From positions 17,059-81,058 of the forward strand of contig JAFWXL010000092.1 in the NCBI GenBank assembly GCA_017545905.1: a stretch of DNA of 64,000 nt. Reading direction: 5' to 3'. A model generated the notes under the pieces. It ran no database searches and had not been told where the DNA came from. It was given only the letters and a program-made list of their open reading frames with translations. The DNA is from Clostridia bacterium (GTDB lineage: Bacteria > Bacillota > Clostridia > Christensenellales > Aristaeellaceae). This document shows, one piece after another, positions 34,599 to 43,733 of the stretch (positions within the stretch are counted from its first letter, which is position 1; each line of letters opens with the position of its first letter). The position numbers were made by a program, and so were the translations under genes.

Positions 34599-35888
34599 TT
34601 ACGCCTCGACCTTCGCGTTGTCGACGAGGAACTTCACGCAGTTGTCGCGGATCGCGTCAGCCTTGAAGTACTCGATGTCGCTCTCGGACAGGCCCGCCTT
34701 GAATTCCTCGACGGTCTTGCCGGTCTGGGCAGCGAAAGTCTCCAGCTGCTTGTCGATCTGCTCCTGGGTGGCGTCGATGGCCTCGGCCTTCTCGATCGCC
34801 TCGAGCACCAGATGCGCCTTCACGCTCTTGATGGCCTGACCGCGGTAGTTCTCGCGGAAAGCCTGCATGTCGGAGCCGGTGTACTTAAGGAAGTCATCCA
34901 GCTTCAGGCCGTTGCCCATCAGGCGATACTCGAAGTCGCGCATCATGGAATCGATCTGACGCTCGATCATCGCTTCCGGAATCATGACCTCGGCGTTCTC
35001 CAGAACCTTCTCGATCACGGCATTGGTGAAATTGTTGTTGTCGCGCTCGGCAGCCTGAGCTTCCAGTTTGGCGCGGATATCAGCCTTGTATTCGTCCAGC
35101 GTATCGAACTCGGAAATGTCCTTGGCGAAATCATCGTCCAGAGCCGGCAGCTGGGTCTCGGTGATGGAATTCACCTTGACGTGGAACACAGCGGCCTTGC
35201 CCGCCAGCTCCTCGGCGTGATACTGCTCCGGGAAGGTGACCTGAAGGTCCTTCTCCTCGCCGATGTTCATGCCGATCATCTGCTCTTCAAAGCCCGGGAT
35301 GAAGCTGCCGGAGCCGATCTTGAGGGTCTGATCCTGCGCGGTGCCGCCGGCGAAAGCCACGCCGTCCACGGTGCCGGCATAGTCCAGGTTCACGGTATCG
35401 CCCTCGGCGACAGCGCGGCCCTCAACCTCGATCTCGGTCGCCTGCTTGTTGCGCTCTTCCTCAATGCGGGCGTCCACCTCAACGTCGGTGACGATGGTAG
35501 TCTCCTTCTTCACGGACACGCCCTTGTACTCGCCCAGGGTGACGTCCGGCTTGACGAACACTTCGCAGGTGAACTTGAGGTTCTTGCCCGCGCCGATCTC
35601 CTGAATCTCGATCTCCGGACGATCGACAACCTCAATCTTCTTCTCCTCCACAGCCGGGCCGTAGACCTCGTCAAAGATCAGTTCGAAGGCCTCATCATAG
35701 AAGATGCCCTCGCCGTACATATTCTCAATCATCTTGCGCGGAGCCTTGCCCTTGCGGAAACCCGGGATGCTGACCTGATTGCGGACCTTGAGGTACGCCT
35801 TGGCCATCGCCGCGTCAAACTTGGCGCTGTCAACGTCAAACACCATCTTGACCTTATTGCTGGCAATCTTCTCAACGGTGATGCTCAT
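34599..35888 (-). CDS. tig: Trigger factor
   Basis: A 429-residue ribosome-bound chaperone with prolyl isomerase activity. The ribosome-binding signature GFRKGKAPRKMIE is at about residues 43-55. The FKBP-type domain (about 150-245) begins EGDTVNLDYAGTVDGVAF and includes GSGSFIPGFEEQMIGM. The C-terminal helical arms follow. AGGAGG precedes ATG 35888. It is the first gene of the quality-control cluster, with its promoter at 35971-35999. Confidence 0.95.
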   Translation of the reverse strand: MSITVEKIASNKVKMVFDVDSAKFDAAMAKAYLKVRNQVSIPGFRKGKAPRKMIENMYGEGIFYDEAFELIFDEVYGPAVEEKKIEVVDRPEIEIQEIGAGKNLKFTCEVFVKPDVTLGEYKGVSVKKETTIVTDVEVDARIEEERNKQATEIEVEGRAVAEGDTVNLDYAGTVDGVAFAGGTAQDQTLKIGSGSFIPGFEEQMIGMNIGEEKDLQVTFPEQYHAEELAGKAAVFHVKVNSITETQLPALDDDFAKDISEFDTLDEYKADIRAKLEAQAAERDNNNFTNAVIEKVLENAEVMIPEAMIERQIDSMMRDFEYRLMGNGLKLDDFLKYTGSDMQAFRENYRGQAIKSVKAHLVLEAIEKAEAIDATQEQIDKQLETFAAQTGKTVEEFKAGLSESDIEYFKADAIRDNCVKFLVDNAKVEA

Positions 35889-35970
35889 ATGCTTTTGCTC
35901 CTCCTGAATATCAAACCATGTTGATTTACTTACTTATTTCTGCGCCCGGTGTCCCAAAACGCTACCCTAT

Positions 35971-35999
35971 ACTATAGCACACTTATGAAAGAAGATCAA
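35971..35999 (-). promoter_or_regulatory. Predicted sigma-A promoter of tig-clpP-clpX
   Basis: Minus-strand TTGATC (35999-35994), 17-bp spacer, TATAGT (35976-35971). The 301-bp gap from 35889 to 36189 otherwise shows nothing recognisable. Confidence 0.7.
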
Positions 36000-36189
36000 T
36001 CCTCAATCGTCCGGCAAAATGCAGATTTTCCCGGTTTTCATCAGCTTTTTCCCGTCTATTCTTCATCATTTCCCGTCAGTCACCATTGGTATGCGTATAC
36101 CGGGCGCATTATGCCGGTTTCTTTTTTCACACATAATCGTGCGTCACGCCGCGCACACTGCATGCATCTGCAAGCAGGAGGCAAGTCTC

Positions 36190-38046
36190 ATGGAAAAGGC
36201 GCTTCTTCACGTCGTCTCCTTTACCCTGACCGGCAGGGAGAGCATGGCCGGCGCGCTGCGACATCTGCGCCGGCTCTGCGCCAGACAGGAATCCTTTCGC
36301 TGCGCGCTGCTGCTGTTTTGCGACCTGCCCGACGCGCCAGCCCGGCTGACGCCGCACGAAGCGCCGCTGATCCGTGCGCTCCTGTCCGGCGTCGCAGCGA
36401 TGAACGCACAGACGCCGGACTGCTTTTTTCTGTTTGTGCGCAGCCGCACGTGGGACGACGCCCGGCGGCAGTATCTCGGCAGCCGTCAGCGGCTCTCCTG
36501 CCGCCGCGTGATCGCGCAGCTGCTCGCCAAAGGAACAACGCAGGCGGAATTCGAAGCTGCGAGCATCCCGCCTGCCTCGTTGAAGGGGAAATACGCCGCC
36601 GTTCTCTTTTCGGATGCATCGCTTTTCTGCACGCCGGATACGCCTGTGCGGATGTTTCGTGCGCTTTCGCACTGCAGCGAGGGCATGCTCAGTGCGCAGG
36701 TGCCGGGTAATCGCGCGTATCCGCAGAGCGTGCTCACGCGTCTGTGCGCTGCAGACCGCTTTTCCCTCTCCCCGCTGCGCAGCGCGCAGGAATACGCCCT
36801 TTTCCGGCAGGGCCGCTGTCCGGCGGATCATCCCGTCATCTTCACCGCCGAAGCCCTGATCCGCTGCAGCGCCCCTCCCAGCGCCGTTTGGGCTGAAGGC
36901 TGTTTTTTCCTGCGCCGCTGTCCGCAGACGATCCGCGATATATTTGTCGCCTATCAGGATTTCTGCCGCGGCGCACATACCTTGGTCATACTCCTGCCCG
37001 TCCTTCAGATGCTGGTGCTGTTTGCCGCAGCGCTTTCCGGTCTGCCGTTTCTGGCAGGAGCGGCGTTTCTGCCCGAGCTCCCGGCGCTGGTGCATCCCGT
37101 GCAGTGGCCGGGCGGACTGCTCCGCGCCGCGCTGCTGCCGATGACGGCGCTCCTGTCGCTGGATACGCTTTTCTGCCGTCTGCTTTCGCGCTCGCCGCTT
37201 CTGCGCATCCGCGTTGCGCCGCGCCTGATTTCTCCGCTTGCATGCACGGCGTCGGCAGGCTTCCTTTTGCCGGCCGCTTTTCTCTCCGTGCATTCTCTCT
37301 TTGCGCTTCTGCCGGTCGCGCTGCTCTGGCTGAGCGCGCCGCTCATCCTGCCCGCGCTGGACAAGCCCACGCTTGAGCGCATCGGTCTGGACACGCAGCA
37401 GCTTTGCCACCTGCGCGCATTGGCCGAGGAGGCCTATTGGGATGCCGTGTCCAGAGCAACGCCAGCGCTGAATATGCTCTGCGCCTGTGCGGGCTGCATG
37501 CTGGGCGTGCTTGAGGCGGACGAGGCGGCACGGCGCATACAGGCGCTTCTTGTCGGGGATTTTTCCTGCGCCTCCACTGCCGAACAGGCTGCTGTGCTTG
37601 CCAGCGCCCAGTATCTTCGCGAGCGCATGACGGACTGCGACGCCGCGCTCCGCGCGCTGCCCGCGCAGCTGGAAGATGCTGTGCTTTCGCAGACGCATGA
37701 AGACGACAGCACGCTCGGCGTCCTGCTGCACAATGCCCGGAGCGAAACCGGCGGACATGCGCTGCCGCTGAGAATCTCCGGTCCGGCGGATCTTCTGTTT
37801 CTGCCGCTGCGCCCCATCAGAGAAACGCCGCGTCATGATCTGTCGCTTCCGCTCACGCATCCGCACACCTATCTCAAGCGTCAGCTGCTTCACGCACAAG
37901 CCGGTCAGAGCGCAGAAGCGCAGGATGCATCCGTTCGCTTTCTCTTTCTTGCCGCCGCTGCGCTGGGACATCCGTTTTATGCGCTTCTGCAGCGCTCGCC
38001 GGTCACAGGACCATACGTCTGGATATGCTCGGGGATTTCATCCTGA
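36190..38046 (+). CDS. Membrane protein, divergent relative of cyclic beta-1,2-glucan synthase GT84 region (hypothetical)
   Basis: A 618-residue protein I do not recognise with certainty. The N-terminal half follows the order of GT84 regions of NdvB-like proteins: CDLPDAPARLTPHEAPL, FFLFVRSRTWDDARRQYLGS, then AAVLFSDASLFCTPDTP where GT84 has a DADT-type motif, then RDIFVAYQDFCRG where family members have RW-RGDWQ. The aspartate-rich catalytic motif looks degenerate. Five or six transmembrane helices follow (about 275-410), with an APLILPALDKPTLE...LRALAEEAYWDAV segment like the start of the glucoamylase-like region; the rest is missing, as full proteins exceed 2000 residues. AGGAGG lies 8 bp before ATG 36190. 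No neighbour clarifies it. Confidence 0.5.
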   Translation: MEKALLHVVSFTLTGRESMAGALRHLRRLCARQESFRCALLLFCDLPDAPARLTPHEAPLIRALLSGVAAMNAQTPDCFFLFVRSRTWDDARRQYLGSRQRLSCRRVIAQLLAKGTTQAEFEAASIPPASLKGKYAAVLFSDASLFCTPDTPVRMFRALSHCSEGMLSAQVPGNRAYPQSVLTRLCAADRFSLSPLRSAQEYALFRQGRCPADHPVIFTAEALIRCSAPPSAVWAEGCFFLRRCPQTIRDIFVAYQDFCRGAHTLVILLPVLQMLVLFAAALSGLPFLAGAAFLPELPALVHPVQWPGGLLRAALLPMTALLSLDTLFCRLLSRSPLLRIRVAPRLISPLACTASAGFLLPAAFLSVHSLFALLPVALLWLSAPLILPALDKPTLERIGLDTQQLCHLRALAEEAYWDAVSRATPALNMLCACAGCMLGVLEADEAARRIQALLVGDFSCASTAEQAAVLASAQYLRERMTDCDAALRALPAQLEDAVLSQTHEDDSTLGVLLHNARSETGGHALPLRISGPADLLFLPLRPIRETPRHDLSLPLTHPHTYLKRQLLHAQAGQSAEAQDASVRFLFLAAAALGHPFYALLQRSPVTGPYVWICSGISS

Positions 38047-38108
38047 ATCCATGACAAAGGACTTCGCCTTGACCCCATGTGTGCTTCGCAGCGGTTTTCC
38101 GCAGCAAG

Positions 38109-38212
38109 CAAAAAAACGGCCAGTGGGCGCTCCCATTTCCGAATGCCTTCACAATATGAAGTCATTTCGTGCTCGCAGCACGTAATTTTGCGCAATTCTA
38201 TAAAGCAAAAAA
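38109..38212 (-). repeat. Family B repeat, copy 3
   Basis: ACGGCCAGTGGGCGCT (imperfect palindrome), TTCCGAATGCCTTCACAATA, GAAGTCATTTCGTGCTCGC, AGCACGTAATTTTGCGCAAT and an A-run merging with the U-tract of the next terminator. It lies between convergent genes. Confidence 0.75.
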
Positions 38213-38233
38213 CGCAGGACGATTGTCCTGCGT
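38207..38233 (-). terminator. Intrinsic terminator of the threonine dehydratase gene
   Basis: Minus-strand stem ACGCAGGAC/GTCCTGCGT with an AATC loop, followed by six T. Confidence 0.9.
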
Positions 38234-38254
38234 CTGTATGTATCTGCAGATGGA

Positions 38255-39451
38255 TCAATTGACGTGGAAGCCTGCTTCGCGGAGCGATTCGATGATGCGG
38301 CCCGCGTGGGCGCGGTCCTGCGTTTCCATCGTGATTTCCAGAATGGCGTCACGGATATCCAGATCGACGTCCGTGCGGTCATGGTGAACCGCCATGACGT
38401 TTGCACCGCCAGCGCCAATGATATGGGATACCAGTTCCAGCTGGCCCGGACGATCCTGCATGAGAATGCGCAGCTTGCTGACGCGGCCCGCACGCAGAAG
38501 ACCCTTTTCGATGATGCGGGAGATCATCGTCACATCGATATTACCGCCGGAAATCACGGCAGCGACCTTGCCGCTCGTATCGAATTTCCTGCCCATGATC
38601 GCCGCAACCGCCGCAGCGCCGGCGCCCTCGGCGACCATCTTGCCGCGCTCCATCAGAAACAGAATCGCCTGCGCGATTTCATCGTCGTCCACCGTCACGA
38701 CCTCGTCGACATACTGCCTGCACAGTTCAAACGTCAGATCGCCCGGCTGCTTGACCGCAATGCCGTCGGCAATGGTCTTTGCGCTGTCCAGCGAAACGAC
38801 ATGTCCTGCCTCCAGCGAGGCCTTCATGCCCGCCGCGCCTGAAGCCTGCACGCCCACCACGCGCACATTCGGATGGAGCATCTTCACAGCCGCCGCCACG
38901 CCTGAGGCCAGACCGCCGCCGCCGATGGGCACCACAATCGTTTTCACATCCGGCAGATCGTCCATGATTTCCAGACCGATCGTACCCTGTCCGGCGATGA
39001 CCATCGGATCATTGAACGGATGGATAAACGTCGCGCCCAGCTCTTTCTGCAGGCGGCATGCCTCGGCATACGCATCATCGTACACCCTGCCGTGCAGCAC
39101 GACGTTTGCCCCCAGCTCGCGCGTGGCCATCACCTTTGACAGCGGCGCGCCCGCAGGCATCACAATCGTCGCCGGGCAGCCAAATGCTTTCGCCGCCAGC
39201 GCCACGCCCTGCGCATGATTGCCCGCAGAAGACGCGATCACGCCGCATGAACGTTCCCTTTCGCTCAGGCTGGCAATCTTGATATACGCGCCGCGTACCT
39301 TGAACGAACCGGTATTCTGCAGGTCCTCCGTCTTGAGATATACCTGCGTATTCTCGTCAGAGAGCGCCTTAAACTGCACAAGGCCCGTCCTCTGGGCCAC
39401 ACCCTTGAGGCGCTCGCGCGCTTCCAGGATCATGCCAAGCGTAACAGACAT
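38255..39451 (-). CDS. Threonine ammonia-lyase (threonine dehydratase) with ACT domain
   Basis: A 398-residue PLP enzyme converting threonine to 2-oxobutyrate and ammonia. The PLP lysine is in NTGSFKVRGAY (near residue 53), the phosphate-binding loop is VPIGGGGLASG, and SAGNHAQGVA is conserved. A C-terminal ACT domain (about 325-398, LRILMQDRPGQLELVSHII) suggests allosteric control by an amino acid. The length and single ACT fit the TdcB/IlvA1 type. AGGAGGAA precedes ATG 39451. It is not in an ilv operon, so catabolic or biosynthetic use is open. Confidence 0.9.
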   Translation of the reverse strand: MSVTLGMILEARERLKGVAQRTGLVQFKALSDENTQVYLKTEDLQNTGSFKVRGAYIKIASLSERERSCGVIASSAGNHAQGVALAAKAFGCPATIVMPAGAPLSKVMATRELGANVVLHGRVYDDAYAEACRLQKELGATFIHPFNDPMVIAGQGTIGLEIMDDLPDVKTIVVPIGGGGLASGVAAAVKMLHPNVRVVGVQASGAAGMKASLEAGHVVSLDSAKTIADGIAVKQPGDLTFELCRQYVDEVVTVDDDEIAQAILFLMERGKMVAEGAGAAAVAAIMGRKFDTSGKVAAVISGGNIDVTMISRIIEKGLLRAGRVSKLRILMQDRPGQLELVSHIIGAGGANVMAVHHDRTDVDLDIRDAILEITMETQDRAHAGRIIESLREAGFHVN

Positions 39452-39477
39452 ATGTATTCCTCCTGTATTTTCCGAGC

Positions 39478-40242
39478 TTATCTCGCCATTTCATAAATCA
39501 TAATGCCGGCAGCTACCGCAGCATTGAGGGATTCTGCGCCGCCGCGCATGGGCAGCGCCAGATGGTGCGTCGCCACATCGCGCACCGCCTGCGAAACGCC
39601 GCTGCCCTCGCTGCCGATGACCAGTACCGCCTTTTCATGCGGACAATTCGCATAGAAATCCGCGCCGCCCAGCTCCGTCGCCACCACGGCGTAGCCCTGC
39701 GCCCTGAGCTTTTCCAGCTCCTGCGGCAGGTCGTCCACGCGCCTCACCGGCACGCGGAACACAGAGCCCATTGTCGCGCGCAGCGTCTTGGCGCTGTACA
39801 GGTCGGCGCATGCGCCGGAAAGGAGCGCGCCGTCAAAACCGGCTGCATCCACTGTGCGCAGGATCGTGCCGACATTGCCCGGGTCCTGAACGCCGTCCAT
39901 CGCCACGATCAGCCTGGCTGTGAGTTCCTCCGGCTGCTGCGCAATTGCAACCGTGCAGCATACGCCCTGCGGCGTCTTCTGCTCGCTGATGGCCTGCATG
40001 ATCGCCGCAGTGACCAGCAGCACCTCACAGCCGCGCGCCTGCGCCATGTCGATCAGGTCGGCATAGTCCGCGGTCCGCTTTGCATCGATCACCAGCGTGC
40101 GGCACAGCGAAAGCGAAAGCGCCTCGCGCACCATCTTCACGCTCTCCGCCAGAAACACGCCGGCGGCGCGGCGGTTCTTTGCCTTCTGCAGATCGCGCAG
40201 AAACTGCACCTGCGGATTGTGTACGCTTGTAATCTCCTTCAT
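39478..40242 (-). CDS. SpoU/TrmH-family RNA 2'-O-methyltransferase
   Basis: A 254-residue SPOUT methyltransferase for rRNA or tRNA. The N-terminal substrate-binding domain (KEITSVHNPQVQFLRDLQK, FLAESVKMVREAL) precedes the knotted SAM domain with motif 1 DGVQDPGNVGTILRT, motif 2 VIGSEGSGVSQ and motif 3 ALPMRGGAESLNAAVA. ATG 40242 is selected, with AAGGGG about 9 bp upstream; the longer frame reads into a terminator. The target nucleotide cannot be told from sequence. The neighbouring threonine dehydratase begins 27 bp downstream. Confidence 0.88.
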   Translation of the reverse strand: MKEITSVHNPQVQFLRDLQKAKNRRAAGVFLAESVKMVREALSLSLCRTLVIDAKRTADYADLIDMAQARGCEVLLVTAAIMQAISEQKTPQGVCCTVAIAQQPEELTARLIVAMDGVQDPGNVGTILRTVDAAGFDGALLSGACADLYSAKTLRATMGSVFRVPVRRVDDLPQELEKLRAQGYAVVATELGGADFYANCPHEKAVLVIGSEGSGVSQAVRDVATHHLALPMRGGAESLNAAVAAGIMIYEMAR

Positions 40243-40307
40243 GCTTGCGGCCCCTTTTCCAAAAGTATACGGGTATTCTATCCCAAAACCGCTGTAAGTG
40301 CAAGAAG

Positions 40308-40332
40308 AAAAGCGGCCAGCGGCCGCTTTCTT
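40308..40332 (-). terminator. Intrinsic terminator of the export operon
   Basis: Minus-strand AAAGCGGCC/GGCCGCTTTT hairpin. It is nearly identical to the GCGGCC palindrome that forms one end of the family B repeats. Confidence 0.8.
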
Positions 40333-41816
40333 CAATAAATCACCGTTTCACCTTCGGAAAGGCCTGCGGTGATCTGCACCTGTGTGTCCGTCATCATACC
40401 CAGCTCAACCTGCCGGTATTCTCCGCTGCGCAGCTGCACATACCAGCTGTCTCCGTCCTGTGAGACAGCCTCGCTGGGCAGCAGCAGCGCATTTACTGCC
40501 GACTCCACCAGAATCTCGCCGGAGACATTCATGCCGCCGAGCACGCGGCTGTCCACATCGCCCTCAAGTGCCACGTAGACGTCATAGGTCGTCACGCTGC
40601 TTTCAGTATTGCCAAGCGGCGCAATCTTCCTGACCACGCCCTCAAGCGTGACGTCTGGAAGCGCATCCACCCAGACCGTTACCTGCTGTCCCGGCTCAAC
40701 CGAAGGAATATCCAGCTCGTCGATGTGCAGCACCAGCTCCATGCCCGCATCCTCCACGATGGTGATCACCTTCGTGCCGGCAGTCACGCTGTCGCCCTTT
40801 TCCACATCGATGGATGCAATACGTCCATTGCATGGGGCGACAATGGCCAGCCGTTCCTGCTTTTCCATCGCCTTTTCCAGCTGGAGCTGCACCTTCACAT
40901 GTTCGCGAAGCACCTTGTCGTTGTCGTAGAACAGCGGCGTCTGATCCCAGTCGATGCGCGCAACGACGTCGTCGCGCTTGAGATACTTGCCCACCTCAAC
41001 ATTCCATGCCACGCCCTTGACCGTGCCGCCGTAAGCAGAAACCGGCATCGGCTTGTTGATTTCCAGAATGCCTTCGCCGACGATTTCGCCGCTTTGCGTC
41101 GATACCGTCACAGGCGCATCCATCGGAAAGCTGTCATCATTTACCTGAATGACGGCCTGCGTGCCATAGCGCATGAGATTGACCACCTTGCCGGCAGCGG
41201 AAAAGCCGTCGCCCGTCACCGTCACCGTCTGATCCAGCGCAAGACCGAGCGGATTTTCCCCCTCAAGGAGCACCTTCATGCAGCCGTCCGTGGAGAGCAT
41301 CACCACGCAGCCATGCTCCCTGTACTCGGCCAGCGCATCGTCGCCCGCCCGGATATACACTGCCATCACGCGGCCGTCGCTGGGCGAACGGATGGTGATC
41401 TCATCCGAGTATTTCTCAATGAGCGGCTCTTTCGTATTCACATCCAGACGCGGCCGTCCGTCTTCGTAGGTCAGCGGCCTGTATTTGTACTGTGCATGCG
41501 TCTGGGTATAGAGCATGTCTTTCTGCGTCAGCTGGATGTCGTATTCCAGCTGCGCCACCTCGGCGGCCAGCTCGTCGTTTTCCAGCTTCATGAGCAGATC
41601 GCCGGCCTTCACCTCGTCGCCCAGCCCCACATACCACTCGACCACCTCGGCGTCGATTCTGGCATATGCGCCCGGCTGGCTGACAGGCTGAATCTCGCCG
41701 TTTCCATATACCGTGCTGGCAATGGAGCCGGCTGACACCCTCGCCGTATCCGCCTGTGCGGCAGCGCTCAGGCACAATGCCATCGCCGCGCACAGGCATG
41801 CGATTCTTCTTTTCAT
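40332..41816 (-). CDS. HlyD/MacA-type adaptor protein, second copy in the export operon
   Basis: A 494-residue exported periplasmic-adaptor-like protein. Signal peptide about 1-22 (CLCAAMALCLSAAAQA), then lipoyl/beta-barrel modules (VVEWYVGLGDEVKAGDLLMK; VAPCNGRIASIDVEKGDSV) and a C-terminal membrane-proximal domain. It is clearly paralogous to the adaptor at 43734: both share NKPM-VSA-GGT, APC-G--ASIDV, DELD and KIAP-G----VTTYDV patterns. ATG 41816 follows GGAGGTG. It is last in the adaptor-ATPase-permease-adaptor operon; the signal peptide contrasts with the N-terminal anchor of the other adaptor. Confidence 0.82.
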   Translation of the reverse strand: MKRRIACLCAAMALCLSAAAQADTARVSAGSIASTVYGNGEIQPVSQPGAYARIDAEVVEWYVGLGDEVKAGDLLMKLENDELAAEVAQLEYDIQLTQKDMLYTQTHAQYKYRPLTYEDGRPRLDVNTKEPLIEKYSDEITIRSPSDGRVMAVYIRAGDDALAEYREHGCVVMLSTDGCMKVLLEGENPLGLALDQTVTVTGDGFSAAGKVVNLMRYGTQAVIQVNDDSFPMDAPVTVSTQSGEIVGEGILEINKPMPVSAYGGTVKGVAWNVEVGKYLKRDDVVARIDWDQTPLFYDNDKVLREHVKVQLQLEKAMEKQERLAIVAPCNGRIASIDVEKGDSVTAGTKVITIVEDAGMELVLHIDELDIPSVEPGQQVTVWVDALPDVTLEGVVRKIAPLGNTESSVTTYDVYVALEGDVDSRVLGGMNVSGEILVESAVNALLLPSEAVSQDGDSWYVQLRSGEYRQVELGMMTDTQVQITAGLSEGETVIY

Positions 41817-41832
41817 CGCCGCACCTCCGCGC

Positions 41833-43032
41833 TCAGCTATAGTGCAGGGCGTCAATCGGCTTGAGCTTGGACGCCTTGTTCGCCGGGTACAGGCCAAAGA
41901 CGACGCCCACAAACATCGAGAAGCCCAGCGCCAGCTGCGCCACGCCCACGCTGGCAGATACCGGCATGCCCAGATATTTTTCAAATGCCGCCATCACCAC
42001 ATAGCCCAGAATCAGGCCCATCACGCCGCCCATGCCCGAGAGCACGACGGATTCGATGAGGAACTGCAGCAGAATATTGCGCCTTTTGGCGCCAATGGCC
42101 TTGCGGATGCCGATTTCACGCGTGCGCTCTGTGACAGAGACAAGCATGATGTTCATGATGCCGATGCCGCCGACCAGCAGCGAGATGCCCGCAATGCCGC
42201 CGAGCATCAGCGTAAGCGTGCCGATCATCTCCTCCATCGTCTCCAGAATGGCCTCCTGGTTCATGATGGTGTACGTGCTGTCATTCTGATATTTCTTGTA
42301 GAGGAAGCTGCTCACCGCCGCTTCTGCACGGCCGACGGTCGTCGAATCCGTCGCAGAGACATAGAACGTGGTGATGGACGTGGATTCGAGCATGCGCTGC
42401 GCCAGCGTGAAGGGCATGATCAGCGAAGAATTCTCCTCATCCAGCACGCCGACAATGCGGAATTTCCGCCCGTCAACATGCATCGTATTGCCCACAACAT
42501 TCGTATTGCCGAACAGATCCGTCGCCAGCTCCTGGCCCACGATGCATACCGCGCTGCGGTTGGTCACGTCCGCATCCATGATGTAGCGGCCGGCAGACAG
42601 CTCGGTATTGACGATACTGGCATAATCCGGCAGCACGCCGGTGACAGAAGCCGTGGTATTCATATTGCCTGCCTTGACCGTCAGGCTGCCCGATACCGTC
42701 GGGGAGACATACTGAATGTACTCGTTATCCTTGAGCGAAAGCACGTCGCTGAGCTTGAGGATCACCGTGCCCTTTGCGCCGGAGCTCCTTGAGTTCCTGT
42801 TCATGGATGGCCCGCCAAAGCCCACGCGGCGCGTCTGGATATTGACGGTGAGCATATTGGTGCCCATGGATGCAATCGAATCGGTGACGGAGGAGGTCGT
42901 GCCCTGACCGATGCCCATGAGCACGGTCACGCTCATCACGCCGATAATGACGCCCAGCATCGTCAGGAACGATCGGACCTTGTTCGCCCAGATAGCCTTG
43001 AAGGCCATCCTGATGGTTTCAACGGGATTCAT
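41833..43032 (-). CDS. MacB-type ABC transporter permease
   Basis: A 399-residue permease of the MacB/FtsX superfamily. Transmembrane 1 follows the N-terminal [20 protein letters not shown] motif, with a large extracytoplasmic MacB_PCD domain (about 45-260) and three C-terminal helices including [34 protein letters not shown]. This type works by mechanotransmission, driving extrusion of peptides, antibiotics or lipoproteins through the adaptor. ATG 43032 overlaps the TGA of the ATPase gene by one base, so the pair is translationally coupled. Confidence 0.9.
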   Translation of the reverse strand: MNPVETIRMAFKAIWANKVRSFLTMLGVIIGVMSVTVLMGIGQGTTSSVTDSIASMGTNMLTVNIQTRRVGFGGPSMNRNSRSSGAKGTVILKLSDVLSLKDNEYIQYVSPTVSGSLTVKAGNMNTTASVTGVLPDYASIVNTELSAGRYIMDADVTNRSAVCIVGQELATDLFGNTNVVGNTMHVDGRKFRIVGVLDEENSSLIMPFTLAQRMLESTSITTFYVSATDSTTVGRAEAAVSSFLYKKYQNDSTYTIMNQEAILETMEEMIGTLTLMLGGIAGISLLVGGIGIMNIMLVSVTERTREIGIRKAIGAKRRNILLQFLIESVVLSGMGGVMGLILGYVVMAAFEKYLGMPVSASVGVAQLALGFSMFVGVVFGLYPANKASKLKPIDALHYS

Positions 43033-43721
43033 CAAATGACCACCTCGCTCTCATCCATCGGCTCGAGCACCCTGCCGTCATGGATATGGATCGCGCGCGG
43101 CGTCTGCGCAGCGATCTGCGCGTCATGCGTGATGAGCACGATGGTATTGCCCGCCTCGTGCAGCTCATGGAACAGCCGCATCACGTCCGCGCCGGTCTTC
43201 GAATCGAGGTTGCCCGTCGGCTCGTCGGCGAGAATCAGCGACGGATTGCCCGCCAGCGCGCGGGCAATCGCCACGCGCTGCTGCGGGCCGCCGGAAAGCT
43301 CGGTCGGTTTGTGATGCATGCGGTCGAGCAGGCCTACACGGTCGAGCACCTCGCGGCTGCGCTTGTGACGCTTACCCGCGCTCATGCCCTGATAGATCAG
43401 CGGAAGCTCCACGTTTTCCTGCGCCGTCAGCTTGGGCAGCAGGTTGAACTGCTGAAAGACAAAGCCGATCTTTCTGCCGCGGATGGTCGCCAGTTCGTCC
43501 TCGGTGTAATCGGTGATATCCAGCCCGTCAAAGCGGTAAATTCCTTCATCCGCCGTATCCAGACAGCCGATGATATTCATCAGTGTCGACTTTCCCGAGC
43601 CGGAAGGGCCGATGACCGAGACAAATTCATGCGGCTTGATATGGATATCCACGCCGTCAAGCGCCGCCACGACATTTTCGCCCATGCGGTATTCCTTGCG
43701 GATGCCTTGCATGATAATCAT
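43032..43721 (-). CDS. ABC transporter ATP-binding protein, MacB/LolD type
   Basis: A 229-residue ATPase. Walker [11 protein letters not shown]-loop VFQQFNLL, Walker [15 protein letters not shown]-loop ITHDAQIA. The ABC signature reads [15 protein letters not shown]: the usual Gln after LSGG is Pro, a change in a very conserved position that contacts the partner nucleotide site. Whether it is functional or a sequence error is unknown. It follows the first adaptor gene by 12 bp and is fused by overlap to the permease gene. Confidence 0.92.
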   Translation of the reverse strand: MIIMQGIRKEYRMGENVVAALDGVDIHIKPHEFVSVIGPSGSGKSTLMNIIGCLDTADEGIYRFDGLDITDYTEDELATIRGRKIGFVFQQFNLLPKLTAQENVELPLIYQGMSAGKRHKRSREVLDRVGLLDRMHHKPTELSGGPQQRVAIARALAGNPSLILADEPTGNLDSKTGADVMRLFHELHEAGNTIVLITHDAQIAAQTPRAIHIHDGRVLEPMDESEVVI

Positions 43722-43733
43722 GTGCTGCCCCCC

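Noticed and set aside
36127-37971. Minus-strand frame of about 600 codons opposite the gene at 36190
   Set aside because: The product is Arg/Gln-rich with no hydrophobic pattern or motif; the plus strand has a good AGGAGG start, transmembrane segments and a GT84-like motif order.
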